Assembly (NCBI GenBank): GCA_016214035.1
Contig: JACRPF010000005.1
Coordinates: 124,001-188,000, forward strand
Reading direction: 5' to 3'
Length of the DNA: 64,000 bases
Source of the DNA: Spirochaetota bacterium
Lineage (GTDB): Bacteria; Spirochaetota; Brachyspiria; Brachyspirales; JACRPF01
Shown here: positions 43,093 to 52,181 of the stretch, one piece after another
How the letters are laid out: every line of letters begins with the position of its first letter
Numbering within the stretch: the first letter of the stretch is position 1
The notes under the pieces: generated by a model
Databases searched by the model: none
Seen by the model: only the letters and a program-made list of their open reading frames with translations
Told to the model about the DNA's origin: nothing
Position numbers and translations under genes: made by a program

Positions 43093-43958
43093 TTGATGTC
43101 GTATTTGCATTCCTGTACCGGCTGATCGACATTGTACCGTTCGCCTGGCTGCAGCCGGAATTCATGAAGAACGCGCTGGTTGCGGTGCTCCTGGTGGCCC
43201 CGGTGACCGCGCTCATCGGCGTTCATCTCACGGCATTCCGCATGGCGTTCTTCGCCGATGCCGTTTCGCATTCGGCGTTTACCGGAGTTGCGCTCGGTTT
43301 TCTTTTTGCCGTACAGCCGGTGCTTTCGATGGCCGTGTTCGCCGTCATCATCGCGATAGTCGTGGTGCGCGTTGAACGCACGTCGTCGCTTGCGCCGGAC
43401 AGCGTCATCAGCGTCATTATGAGCGCGGCCATCGCGGTGGGGCTTGCCATAGCAAGTTACCGGAAGACCTTCATGCGGGACCTTTCGCAGTATCTGTTCG
43501 GCGATATCCTTACGGTTACGCACACGGACATACTGCTTCTAATGGCGGCCGCCGTTGTCGTCGCCGTTTTCTTTGTAGTCACGTTCAACCGGCTTACGCT
43601 GCTGTCACTCAATGAACATATCGCGGTGAAGCGTTTTCCGCGCGTTGCATGGACAAAGCTCGCGTTCTCGCTCCTGACGGCGGTGATGGTGGCGCTCAGC
43701 ATCAAAATAATCGGCATGCTCCTCATCACGTCGATGCTCATCATCCCGGCGGCTTCGGCGCGTCTTATCGCGAGGAATATGCGTGACACCGTCTGGGTGA
43801 GCGTCATCGCTTCAGTGGTTGCCTCGGTAACAGGGCTTGTTGCGTCATACTATCTCGACATATCCACCGGTCCTGCAATCATAATTCTTCTCAGCGTGTT
43901 CTTTGCGGTATCCTATGTGGCGGCACTGGTGCTTGAACGGCGGGGCAATCATGCATGA
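43089..43958 (+). CDS. znuB: Zinc/manganese ABC transporter, permease subunit
   Basis: A 289-residue integral membrane protein of the ABC-3 metal permease family with about eight hydrophobic segments. Recognisable pieces are FADAVSHSAFTGVALGFL, LFGDILTVTHTDILLL and IKIIGMLLITSMLIIPAASA. It forms the translocation channel with ZnuC. Its start lies in the ATGA of znuC. Confidence 0.94.
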   Translation: MIDVVFAFLYRLIDIVPFAWLQPEFMKNALVAVLLVAPVTALIGVHLTAFRMAFFADAVSHSAFTGVALGFLFAVQPVLSMAVFAVIIAIVVVRVERTSSLAPDSVISVIMSAAIAVGLAIASYRKTFMRDLSQYLFGDILTVTHTDILLLMAAAVVVAVFFVVTFNRLTLLSLNEHIAVKRFPRVAWTKLAFSLLTAVMVALSIKIIGMLLITSMLIIPAASARLIARNMRDTVWVSVIASVVASVTGLVASYYLDISTGPAIIILLSVFFAVSYVAALVLERRGNHA

Positions 43959-43995
43959 CAAACATGTTGCGCGATAATCAATACGGAGTACATGA

Positions 43996-44877
43996 ATGAA
44001 AAGAGAACATGTTATTGCAACAGCCGCGTTCTGTCTGCTGCTTTCCGGATGCGGAACACAGGTAAAAGGTATTTCTCAGAAAGTGATCACTTCGTTCTTT
44101 CCGATGCAGGTATTTGCCTTCAATGTCTGCGAAGGAACTTCGATACAGCCGATGCTCCTGCTGCCGCCCGCGCTCGGTTGTCCGCATGACTATGCGCTCA
44201 CGCCGCGCGATGTGGAACGCCTGTCGCACGCCGACGCGTTGATCATCAGCGGCAGTATGGAGACATTTATCACCCCCGAGAAGATGCGGTCGATCAATCC
44301 GGGACTCCGTATCATTGACACATCGAAAGGGATTGCGCGTATCGGCGAGGCTGCTGATGGACACGCGGGATCGAATCCGCATCTCTGGGTGTCTCCCGTT
44401 GTTGCGGCACAGCAGGTGCGTACGATGGGGCGCGGACTTGCCGCGGTATATCCGGCCGAAGCAGTACGGCTTTCGGCGAATGCTGAAATGTATGCGAAAC
44501 GCCTCGAAACGCTGGCCGCCGCAATGAAAGCGGCATTAGCGGATTTGCCGTCGAAAAAGATAGTCACGTTCCATGATGCCTTCTCATACTTTGCGCGCGA
44601 TCTAGGCCTTGAAGTCGCCGGTGTCATAGAACTCGATCCGGGAATAGCACCCTCGGCAAAACATATCGCCGACGTTGCATCGCTCACGAAACGCCGCGGC
44701 ATCAAAGCGGTATTCGCCGAGGTGCAGTATCCGCAGGCGATAGCCCGTACGGTGGCGCAGGAAGCGAAGGTGCGCGTGTTCACTCTCGACCCGGCGGCGA
44801 ACGGCGTCGTTGCAAAAGATTATTATGAGGATACGATGAAAAAAAATCTGGCTGTGCTACTGGAAGCGCTGCGATAA
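43996..44877 (+). CDS. znuA: Zinc/manganese ABC transporter, substrate-binding lipoprotein
   Basis: A 293-residue cluster A-I metal-binding lipoprotein. The lipobox is LLSGC at the end of the signal. Metal ligands are visible in order: His in CPHDYALTP, His in SNPHLWVSP, His in TFHDAFSYF and Asp in TLDPAA. The usual His-rich loop of ZnuA proteins is absent (only DGHAGSNPH remains), so manganese or iron preference is possible, although the operon context favours zinc. ACGGAGT precedes the start. The 37-base gap from znuB is consistent with one transcript. Confidence 0.92.
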   Translation: MKREHVIATAAFCLLLSGCGTQVKGISQKVITSFFPMQVFAFNVCEGTSIQPMLLLPPALGCPHDYALTPRDVERLSHADALIISGSMETFITPEKMRSINPGLRIIDTSKGIARIGEAADGHAGSNPHLWVSPVVAAQQVRTMGRGLAAVYPAEAVRLSANAEMYAKRLETLAAAMKAALADLPSKKIVTFHDAFSYFARDLGLEVAGVIELDPGIAPSAKHIADVASLTKRRGIKAVFAEVQYPQAIARTVAQEAKVRVFTLDPAANGVVAKDYYEDTMKKNLAVLLEALR

Positions 44878-44894
44878 GTCTCAGCGATTGACCT

Positions 44895-46973
44895 TTATAC
44901 GGCCGACTTTTTTATCCGCCATCTGTTTTCCGTCTTTTCTCCGCTGATGATGCTTCCGTCACGCGTGCGCAGATTCTGAAAGCTCACGTTCCGCCATATA
45001 TCTGGACATGCCGCGCCGATAACGGTTTTCCCGAAATAATCGTGCACGAGCGCGTCGTTCATCGCCTGAAGATAGAGGCCGTGACTCGTCACATAGTAGT
45101 CCCACGGATTTTCAAGGAACTGCTCAGGCGCGTCAAACGAACCCGCTGGACGTGATGTCTCATAGATCTGCTGCCAGTTTGCGTCGACGTAATTGCCGAT
45201 ACGTGCGCGCGCGAGTCCGTCAAGGAGCCCGTCGGCATCGCCCATATGCGATGACGCAAGCCAGAACGTCGCGAGCGTCCAGCCGTAGAATGTATTTTCT
45301 TTTGCGTTCCGGCAGATGTCATAGCGCCGGCGGTATGCATTGGCGGTGTATGATGACGGTTTTCCGAGCGGCAGAAACACCAGCGGATTAAGCTGCACCG
45401 GATGTTTCTGTCTGCCGAATGTTCCGGCGAGCGGCGCCTGATAGATGGCCGCGATGTTCTCTTTCGGGTCGACAAGCGCATCATAATTGAGTCCCGCGGA
45501 AACGATCTTCCGCCAGAGTGAAGTGTCACCGTCATACTTGATCGCCTTTGCCATAATAAGCGCGGTGGTTATCGAGTACTCGGCGGCGAAGAGCGCGCAG
45601 AGATAATTCTTTTTGTTCTCACCCGCCATCTCGTCCTGCCCCATGGACGGGAACAGATCGATACTGTACCGGCCGTTCGTATCCTTCGCGACGACGCTGG
45701 CGAAGAACTCGGCGGTTGCCTTTACCACGGGCCATGCCGTTGAACGCGTCCATTTCGCGTCATTCAGATAGAGCGATGTCTCATACGCCATGCGGGCCAC
45801 ATACGCGGCGTTGTGTATCTCATACTGATACCAGTTCGGTTTGCCGTGGTCGTTTTCATCGAGCAGTTTTCCGCCGTGACCGATGGGAAATTCCCACGCC
45901 CACATGGTGCCGTCGGCTTTGTAGATGCGTTTTGTGTATGCGCGTATCTCATCGATGAATGAGTGAAAGAAATCCGTCCATGATCGCGCGATGTCGATAT
46001 GCCCGAGCCGCAGTAGCGCCGGATGTATGTATGAAAGGTCCTGTGGAAAGGCGTAGCGCCAGATATTTCCCGACCAGCCGCAGGGCGGAGCGGGGCAGGC
46101 CTTGTCGGGACCGTAGCTTGCGAGTGTGTAATAGAGCGAACGCGCCCAGAGCGCCTGATATTCCGGCACCGGAACCGATATCGCTGCGTTGCCGTACCGT
46201 GTATGCCATGCTTCAGATGCCTCTGCTGCATATTGTTCCGCATTTGTTATTGAGAGCATTTCCTTCACAAGTTCATCGCGCCGTTCCCATCCGGCGATAC
46301 CGATAAGGAGCATATGGCTTCCGCGCATTCCCGAAAAATCTGCACGTATGCCTTCAGCACATGTTGAGAACCCGGCAGTACCCGCGGTGCTGATGACGCG
46401 GAATGCAATGGCGCTGTCAGCGGTACCGACACGCAGATGTATTACGGCGGCAGTGCGCACGTCTCCATCTACTTCGAAAATGCCGGCAAGCGTATCGCCA
46501 TACGACCCGGGGAGCGTTATTTCAGGATAGAGCAGCAGCGATGGCATTACACCAGATGACGCGGCCTGATATGAAAGCTCCATCGCAAGGATGTCGCGCT
46601 TTTCAGGATTGAAACATGAGGCAAGCGTGTAGCTGAATCCGCTATAGCGAAGCGATGTCGTGAGACGGCCGTCATACAAGGACAGGTGCTGCCGGTAATT
46701 CTCCGGGGCGGACGGTTCGCCGTCGGCGAATACGACGCGAGCGGCATGCAGACGGCTTTCGATGCCGTATCCGCCGCGATGCCAGTGCTCCGCATGCATA
46801 AGCGATGTTTTTCCTTCACTTGCCGGCGGTTTTCTGAAACCGTTGCCCATGAGTCCGTACGCATCGAACGACGCGCCCATGCGTCCGCTGCCGAGATACA
46901 GGTTGATATTGTCCGACATTCTGATCGGCCAATGGTCACGCATGATATTTCCCGGTGTGATGAACTCGCGCAT
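44895..46973 (-). CDS. (alpha/alpha)6-barrel glycoside hydrolase-like protein
   Basis: A 692-residue protein with no signal peptide. The N-terminal beta-domain (MSDNINLYLGSGRMGASFDA) and following helical barrel (YQYEIHNAAYVARMAYETSLY, FASVVAKDTNGRYSIDLFPS) match the layout of GH65/GH95-like enzymes. Candidate acidic residues are in MWAWEFPIGHG and SMGQDEMAGENKK. The family number and substrate cannot be given. CTGGAGG before ATG supports the start. It is divergent from the AraC gene at 47090, which probably controls it. Confidence 0.78.
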   Translation of the reverse strand: MREFITPGNIMRDHWPIRMSDNINLYLGSGRMGASFDAYGLMGNGFRKPPASEGKTSLMHAEHWHRGGYGIESRLHAARVVFADGEPSAPENYRQHLSLYDGRLTTSLRYSGFSYTLASCFNPEKRDILAMELSYQAASSGVMPSLLLYPEITLPGSYGDTLAGIFEVDGDVRTAAVIHLRVGTADSAIAFRVISTAGTAGFSTCAEGIRADFSGMRGSHMLLIGIAGWERRDELVKEMLSITNAEQYAAEASEAWHTRYGNAAISVPVPEYQALWARSLYYTLASYGPDKACPAPPCGWSGNIWRYAFPQDLSYIHPALLRLGHIDIARSWTDFFHSFIDEIRAYTKRIYKADGTMWAWEFPIGHGGKLLDENDHGKPNWYQYEIHNAAYVARMAYETSLYLNDAKWTRSTAWPVVKATAEFFASVVAKDTNGRYSIDLFPSMGQDEMAGENKKNYLCALFAAEYSITTALIMAKAIKYDGDTSLWRKIVSAGLNYDALVDPKENIAAIYQAPLAGTFGRQKHPVQLNPLVFLPLGKPSSYTANAYRRRYDICRNAKENTFYGWTLATFWLASSHMGDADGLLDGLARARIGNYVDANWQQIYETSRPAGSFDAPEQFLENPWDYYVTSHGLYLQAMNDALVHDYFGKTVIGAACPDIWRNVSFQNLRTRDGSIISGEKTENRWRIKKSAV

Positions 46974-46996
46974 AAAGCCTCCAGAATCGATGCTTA

Positions 46997-47025
46997 AATG
47001 TACTTGCGAACGTGTAGTCCGTCTA
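46997..47025 (-). promoter_or_regulatory. Possible promoter of the (alpha/alpha)6 glycosidase gene
   Basis: Minus strand TAGACG (47025-47020), 17-base spacer, TACATT (47002-46997). Weaker than the other promoters listed. Confidence 0.4.
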
Positions 47026-47055
47026 TGTCTAAATCCGGTTTTTGATATAGCGCAG

Positions 47056-47083
47056 TTGTAGCGTATCGTCGAAGTGATATAAT
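47056..47083 (+). promoter_or_regulatory. Promoter of AraC-type regulator, probably leaderless
   Basis: TTGTAG (47056-47061), 16-base spacer, TATAAT (47078-47083), then six bases to ATG 47090. The arrangement is the same as at 6341-6375. Confidence 0.6.
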
Positions 47084-47089
47084 ACGCTC

Positions 47090-47944
47090 ATGTCTGCCAT
47101 AAGTAAACGCGAAGAATATCACGCCGAACAGAACATGCCGTCCGACGTGCGGCTTATGTTCGCAGGTATCGACCGCCGGCATTCAACCGGAACGATTCGT
47201 TTTGTGAGAAATTATTTTCTGTTTCATTATGTGCTCTCGGGGAAAGGGCATGTCGATGTGAACGGGAAACGGCATATGCTTACGAAGGGCGGCGGATTTT
47301 TCTTTTTTCCGGGACAGTATCACGAATACGGTGCCGACCCGTCGGACCCCTGGGGATATGCGTGGACGGCGTTCGACGGCAATGATGCTGCGCGACTGCT
47401 TGCGAATATAGATATTACGCGCGACCGGTCGGTGTTCTCAGCGCGTTATTCTAACGTCCTGGCGGATACTATGGAAGCTATTATTGCGGCATTTCGCGAG
47501 CACAAACGGGGCGCATCACTTACCGCGCATGCTCAGTTTTTTGCAATGCTCGGGAATATCGCCTCGGTGCGCGGCATTGAAACTCCGGTAAGCGGTACGC
47601 CGGCGCGTGCCGAAGTGAGCATGATGCTTGAGTACATCTCGAAGCACATCGCGTCGCCGTTGAGCGTTCGTGCGCTTGCCGAATATGTCAACATCGATCC
47701 GGATTACGCGTTTAAACTGTTCAAACAGGAGACGGGAAAAAGCATCAAGCGTTACATTATCGACCTGCGTATGGACAGCGCAAAAAATATGCTGCGGGTG
47801 AGCGACGAAGACGTGGGCGCTATTGCCGGCATCGTCGGGTATGAGAATTATTTCACGTTTACACGGCTTTTCAAAAAGATGACCGGGATGACGCCGAGTG
47901 AATTCAGGGCTGCAAAAGACCGCAAACCGGCGCATCGAAAATGA
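47090..47944 (+). CDS. AraC family transcriptional regulator
   Basis: A 284-residue regulator. The N-terminal cupin-like sensor (NYFLFHYVLSGKGHVDVNGK, GGGFFFFPGQYHEYG) is of the melibiose/rhamnose regulator type. The C-terminal AraC domain has the helices LSVRALAEYVNIDPDYAFKLF and VGAIAGIVGYENYFTFTRLF, then MTPSEFR. It probably senses a sugar and acts on the divergent glycosidase gene. The transcript seems to start at the ATG itself. Confidence 0.93.
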   Translation: MSAISKREEYHAEQNMPSDVRLMFAGIDRRHSTGTIRFVRNYFLFHYVLSGKGHVDVNGKRHMLTKGGGFFFFPGQYHEYGADPSDPWGYAWTAFDGNDAARLLANIDITRDRSVFSARYSNVLADTMEAIIAAFREHKRGASLTAHAQFFAMLGNIASVRGIETPVSGTPARAEVSMMLEYISKHIASPLSVRALAEYVNIDPDYAFKLFKQETGKSIKRYIIDLRMDSAKNMLRVSDEDVGAIAGIVGYENYFTFTRLFKKMTGMTPSEFRAAKDRKPAHRK

Positions 47945-47970
47945 AATGAAGATACAATGAAGGAGCGTAT

Positions 47971-48540
47971 ATGAAAAAGATAGTAATCGTGAATGGAAGT
48001 CCGCGGAGAAACGGTACCAGCGCACAGATGTGCCAATCGCTGGTGCGCGGTATCGCGAAAGCGAAGGGCGATGCGTCGCTCTTTTATCTGCACGGCATGA
48101 ATATACGTCCCTGCAGCGCGTGTGATAAATGCCGGAAGAAAAAGACCGGTGTGTGCGTGACCCATGCGGACGATATGCGGGAACTCTATCCGCTCCTGAG
48201 CAAGGCCGACGCGCTTGTAATCGCAAGTCCGATATACTGGTTTACCATGTCGGCGCAGACGAAACTTTTTGTCGACAGGCTCTATCCGCTCGGCGGCGTC
48301 ACGCCGGGCCTTTTAAAGGGGACCAAAATCGGACTCATGTTCGCGTTCGGCGGCGAGGATGCGTTCGACTCGGGCGCGGTGAACGCGATACGTGCATTCC
48401 AGGATGCGTTCTCATACATCGGCTGTCCTATTGTCGATATCATCAACACGAGCGATATCGGTGATGGCACCTCCAGAGAGGCCAAAGCCGCGCTCGCAAA
48501 GGCGTATGCGCTTGGTCAGGTGCTGGCCCGGGGGCGATAA
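47971..48540 (+). CDS. Flavodoxin-like NAD(P)H-dependent oxidoreductase
   Basis: A 189-residue FMN protein. The phosphate-binding loop is NGSPRRNGTSAQM. CSACDKCRKKKTGVC holds a CxxCxxC-type cluster like that of iron-sulphur flavoproteins, although here it may be only redox cysteines. The dimer/flavin segment is ASPIYWFTMSAQTKLFVDR. GAAGGAG precedes the start, 26 bases after the AraC gene, so co-transcription is likely. Probably a soluble quinone or iron reductase. Confidence 0.9.
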   Translation: MKKIVIVNGSPRRNGTSAQMCQSLVRGIAKAKGDASLFYLHGMNIRPCSACDKCRKKKTGVCVTHADDMRELYPLLSKADALVIASPIYWFTMSAQTKLFVDRLYPLGGVTPGLLKGTKIGLMFAFGGEDAFDSGAVNAIRAFQDAFSYIGCPIVDIINTSDIGDGTSREAKAALAKAYALGQVLARGR

Positions 48541-48558
48541 GCGCCGGTTGGAACCCAT

Positions 48559-48587
48559 TTGACAGACGTGTATATTTGAACTATATT
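48559..48587 (+). promoter_or_regulatory. Promoter of the IclR-lyase operon
   Basis: TTGACA (48559-48564), 17-base spacer, TATATT (48582-48587), directly abutting the operator. Confidence 0.75.
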
Positions 48588-48619
48588 GTAATTGAATAAT
48601 AAATATATTATTCAATTAC
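48588..48619 (+). promoter_or_regulatory. Large palindromic operator, probable IclR-type site
   Basis: GTAATTGAATAATA (48588-48601) is perfectly complementary to 48606-48619 with a 4-base centre. It begins right after the -10 box and covers the transcription start, so the IclR-type protein probably represses its own operon here. Confidence 0.65.
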
Positions 48620-48636
48620 GTTGAATACGGATAGCC

Positions 48637-49416
48637 ATGATACAAGTTATCGGCAAAATGCACGAACTGCTGCTCCTGCTGGCAAAGAGCAAAGTCCCGC
48701 TGTCGCTCCACGAACTAGCCTCCGGTATACATGAGCAGGATTCTACGGCGGCGAATATCGTGAAAACGATGAAGGACCTCGGGTATATCCGTCAGACGGC
48801 GGAGCGGAAGGGTTATGTGCTCGGCACTGCGCTTCATTATCTCGTCCGCAATCACAACCCCGGAGCCGCACTTGCTGACGCCGCCGGGGCTCATGTCGAA
48901 GCGCTGTCCCGCGAGATCAATGAGAGCTGTCATCTTGTCGTGGAATACATGCGCAAACGCGTTGTCATTCTCCGGGTAAAAAGTCCCGCCGGGATACATC
49001 TGACTGACGATCTTGATTCGCTTGAAGAACTGCATACCACCTGCACCGGGCTCATGCTGCTCGGCGCGAAAGACGATGACATCATACGCCGGTATTGCGA
49101 CAGTATCGGTGTGCGCGCATGCGCATGGGCGTTCAAAGGTGTCCGCTCGTCCGACGGATTTTGTGATGCGCTTCGTTCTGCAGCGCATGCCGGATTACTC
49201 ATCGTCACGCCGGCGCATGAGGATATCCATAACGGGGCTGCGCTGCTGGCGTTCGCGGTACGACGTCAGGGACGCATCATCGCCGCGCTCGGTATCAAGA
49301 TGCCGTCGTTCAGATTCCGCGGTGAAAACCGGAAAAAGGTACTGGCGGCTGCGATACGTACCGTTCAGTCGATAGAAACGATAATAAATGACCTGCCTGA
49401 GGAGTTCCCGCTATGA
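48637..49416 (+). CDS. IclR family transcriptional regulator
   Basis: A 259-residue regulator. The winged helix occupies residues 5-65 (VPLSLHELASGIHEQDSTAA, then TMKDLGYIRQTAERKGYVLG). The effector domain follows (SCHLVVEYMRKRVVILRVKS, TTCTGLMLLGA, AFAVRRQGRIIAALGIKMPS). Its stop overlaps the next gene start by four bases. IclR proteins often control pectin or aromatic catabolism; here the partner is a beta-helix lyase-like gene. A weak GGAT is the only ribosome-binding signal. Confidence 0.92.
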   Translation: MIQVIGKMHELLLLLAKSKVPLSLHELASGIHEQDSTAANIVKTMKDLGYIRQTAERKGYVLGTALHYLVRNHNPGAALADAAGAHVEALSREINESCHLVVEYMRKRVVILRVKSPAGIHLTDDLDSLEELHTTCTGLMLLGAKDDDIIRRYCDSIGVRACAWAFKGVRSSDGFCDALRSAAHAGLLIVTPAHEDIHNGAALLAFAVRRQGRIIAALGIKMPSFRFRGENRKKVLAAAIRTVQSIETIINDLPEEFPL

Positions 49417-51953
49417 GACATCACCATTTGATATGTATTTCACTGCTCGCGTTTCTTGTTCTGCCGATCATGCCCCTGAGCGCTGCGTTGATGAGTGCGG
49501 TCAGCCCTCCGGACGCACTCGTCGGTACGCTTTCTTTGAAATCGAAACGCTGCTCCGATCAGAGTTTTGTATTCACCGCATTTCCCGAACAGCTTGCCGG
49601 CAGAGATACGATGGCGTTCAAACGAGGGAGTGACGCGGCCGCATTCAGCGGAGCGGCCATATCGCTCGCTGAAGACGCCGTTGTCTATCTATTCGTACAG
49701 CGCCGGGGCAATGCAGGCATACCGGCGCCGTGGCAGAAGATTAAAGCCGCGGCGATGTGGAAAGCGGGGAGTACTGCGATATCAGATGATGTTTACCGGC
49801 TCAGCTGCCCGGCGGGAGAACTTACAATACCGGGCCATGCCGGTAAAGAAGGCGCAAAATACGGTGTGCCGCATCTCGTCGTCGCGGCGCGTGCTGCCGA
49901 CGATATCGAGTTCGGTGCTGCACCGGGAGCCGTGATAAAAACGCGCTGGGCGCCGCAGCGTGAACCGCAGCCCTCGCGAATCTGGGATGAATTTCGCACG
50001 GCGGTGAAACAGAAGACCGCGTCCGTGCTTCCCGATTTTTCATATGCCGGATACCGTCAGGGCGCTGAGACGATACAGGTGCGCGGCAGGCAGTACACCG
50101 TCACCGACTACGGTGCCGTTCCCGACGATACAACGGATGACGGCGCGGCGATACAGAAAACCATCGACGATTGCGCGGCACACGGCGGCGGCATCGTCTA
50201 TCTTCCGGCGGGGCGGTATGTGATGAATACCTCCATGGCGGCGAGAAATCCAATAGACATTACCAACAGTTCCATTGTCATCAAGGGCGCAGGTGCGATC
50301 AGCGGCGGAACCATCATTCATCAGATTCATCCGTTCGAGACCGGTGTGCCGCCGAGCGATCAGAAGCACTATCATTTGGGAAAATCGCTTTTCAATATCC
50401 GTTCGCGCGGTGAGGATAAACCGCAGCCGGATGTCGCGGATGTCACCGGGTTCATCCCTGATAATGCGTTCGTCATCACCGTGAACACACCCGCCGCTCT
50501 TGCGCCCGGCATGTATGTGCTGCTTCGTGTGACCAGCGCCGATCTGATGAAACGTCTGCTCGCGCCACGGCAGGCGGACGTGAAATGGGAAAATCTGGAA
50601 AAAAATCCCCAGGCTGCGGAGCTTCACATCATTGCGTCAGTCGACGGCAACCGGGTGACGTTCCGTGAGCCGATACGCTATCCTGCACGGGCCTCCGACG
50701 GATGGAAAATACGTCCCGTTTCGCCGATACATGACGTGGGTATTGAAGATATCTGTTTCATGGGCAATGCGTATGCAAAATATGTCCATCACCGCAACGA
50801 TATCGAAGACTCCGGCTGGGCGTCGATCAGTATGCGCGGCGTCACCGATGGATGGATACGGCGCTGCTCGTTCATCGATGTGAACCAGATGATCAATATA
50901 TCCCGTTCATCATATGTCTCGATGCTCAATCTATTTGTGCTCGGCAATCAGGGTCATCACATACCGCGTGTGGGTACGTTTTCATACGGCGTATTCGGCG
51001 GACTCATCGAGGATCGGGCGAATTTCACCCACGGACCGAGCGTGAGCCAGATGGCTGTCGGTACCGTCTACTGGCGTTGCAGCATATCGCCCGCACAGCC
51101 GATTGACAGTCACGCCGGGCGGCCGTTCGTGACGCTGTTCGACCGCATCGACGGCGGATCGCTGTTCGGTTCCACCGGCGGGCTGCGCGATTTTCCCCAG
51201 CATTTACGCAAGCTGGTGATATGGAATTTCAGACACGGTGTTGTCGCCAAGGATAATAAACCGTTCGTCTACGACTTCTGGCACAACGCGAATACCGGTA
51301 TATTCCTTGATCCGATCATCGTCGGCATACATGGGACACCGGCGGAATTCAATGAAGAAACCGTTGAGCGGCTTGAATCGATTGGTACTCCCGTGAACCC
51401 GGAATCGCTGTATGAAGCTCAGCTTGAACTTAGACTCGGGGCGGCTCCCGCGTGGATAGCCGAAGCGCGCCGTGAGAATGCCGCTCTGCGTTCCGCGAAG
51501 TTTCCCGCTCATTTTGACCGGCGTGATGCGGTCAGCATGCCGATCACTTGCATAGAGACGTTTCGGCTTGATGACGCACTCAAGTTTGTCACCGAACGGG
51601 CGATGCGCATGTTCGGCAAGGAGTTTTTTACATACACCATCGATGACCGGCCAGTCGAGGTCAGCGGCGATCAGGTGCTTCTCCGCCATGCGATATATAC
51701 CGCGATGGCAGCGGTGTATACATATTCGAAAGAAGGGAACAGTATTGCGGTGACGAAAATTAAGAGTGAAGGTGCGGATATGATACGTATGATCGTCTCG
51801 TCGGGCGATATACGAAGCGAGATAACGGAAGATGTTACGGTGAATGATGATTACCGTGATGTCGTTCGCTATGCAAAAATACTTCGCGGTACGGCGCAGT
51901 TTGTGAAGATCGGAAAAGGGATTCAGGTAGAGTTGACGGTGCCGGTGAAGTGA
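49413..51953 (+). CDS. Secreted pectate-lyase-like beta-helix protein with a GHKL-like C-terminal region
   Basis: An 846-residue exported protein (signal LICISLLAFLVLPIMPLSAA). Residues about 225-640 match the Pectate_lyase_3 right-handed beta-helix (YTVTDYGAVPDDTTDDGAAI, then GGGIVYLPAGRYV). The last 130 residues (about 716-846) are unexpected. VSGDQVLLRHAIYTAMAAVY, then YSKEGNSIAV, then IRMIVSSGD, then a final GIQVELTVPVK follow the order of a histidine-kinase ATPase (GHKL) domain, but the N-box Asn and G1 Asp are absent. ATGA coupling to the IclR gene implies regulated expression. Substrate probably pectin- or alginate-like; not proven. Confidence 0.85.
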   Translation: MRHHHLICISLLAFLVLPIMPLSAALMSAVSPPDALVGTLSLKSKRCSDQSFVFTAFPEQLAGRDTMAFKRGSDAAAFSGAAISLAEDAVVYLFVQRRGNAGIPAPWQKIKAAAMWKAGSTAISDDVYRLSCPAGELTIPGHAGKEGAKYGVPHLVVAARAADDIEFGAAPGAVIKTRWAPQREPQPSRIWDEFRTAVKQKTASVLPDFSYAGYRQGAETIQVRGRQYTVTDYGAVPDDTTDDGAAIQKTIDDCAAHGGGIVYLPAGRYVMNTSMAARNPIDITNSSIVIKGAGAISGGTIIHQIHPFETGVPPSDQKHYHLGKSLFNIRSRGEDKPQPDVADVTGFIPDNAFVITVNTPAALAPGMYVLLRVTSADLMKRLLAPRQADVKWENLEKNPQAAELHIIASVDGNRVTFREPIRYPARASDGWKIRPVSPIHDVGIEDICFMGNAYAKYVHHRNDIEDSGWASISMRGVTDGWIRRCSFIDVNQMINISRSSYVSMLNLFVLGNQGHHIPRVGTFSYGVFGGLIEDRANFTHGPSVSQMAVGTVYWRCSISPAQPIDSHAGRPFVTLFDRIDGGSLFGSTGGLRDFPQHLRKLVIWNFRHGVVAKDNKPFVYDFWHNANTGIFLDPIIVGIHGTPAEFNEETVERLESIGTPVNPESLYEAQLELRLGAAPAWIAEARRENAALRSAKFPAHFDRRDAVSMPITCIETFRLDDALKFVTERAMRMFGKEFFTYTIDDRPVEVSGDQVLLRHAIYTAMAAVYTYSKEGNSIAVTKIKSEGADMIRMIVSSGDIRSEITEDVTVNDDYRDVVRYAKILRGTAQFVKIGKGIQVELTVPVK

Positions 51954-51963
51954 AGCCGTCTAG

Positions 51964-52061
51964 TATTGTCGCTCTCGCGTAGTCGCCGAGTACGGCTCCG
52001 TAACGGCATCCGGCATCGTTCGCTAAGCGCCGATCTATAGTGAATTATTGTCGCTCTCGCG
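51964..52061. repeat. 16-bp direct repeat pair
   Basis: TATTGTCGCTCTCGCG occurs at 51964-51979 and again at 52046-52061, in the 228-base gap between convergent genes. The gap also holds short palindromes such as CGATGC...GCATCG. No gene or clear terminator was found. Confidence 0.5.
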
Positions 52062-52181
52062 ATGCTTCCTGCATCGCTGGCGCTAGCATAGCGCGGGAGT
52101 ATATTTTTCGACGCACGTCGTGTGCGAATAAATACTGAATGGCGGCATATATCCGTATATTGTAAGGTGAAAGGTCCCGCG

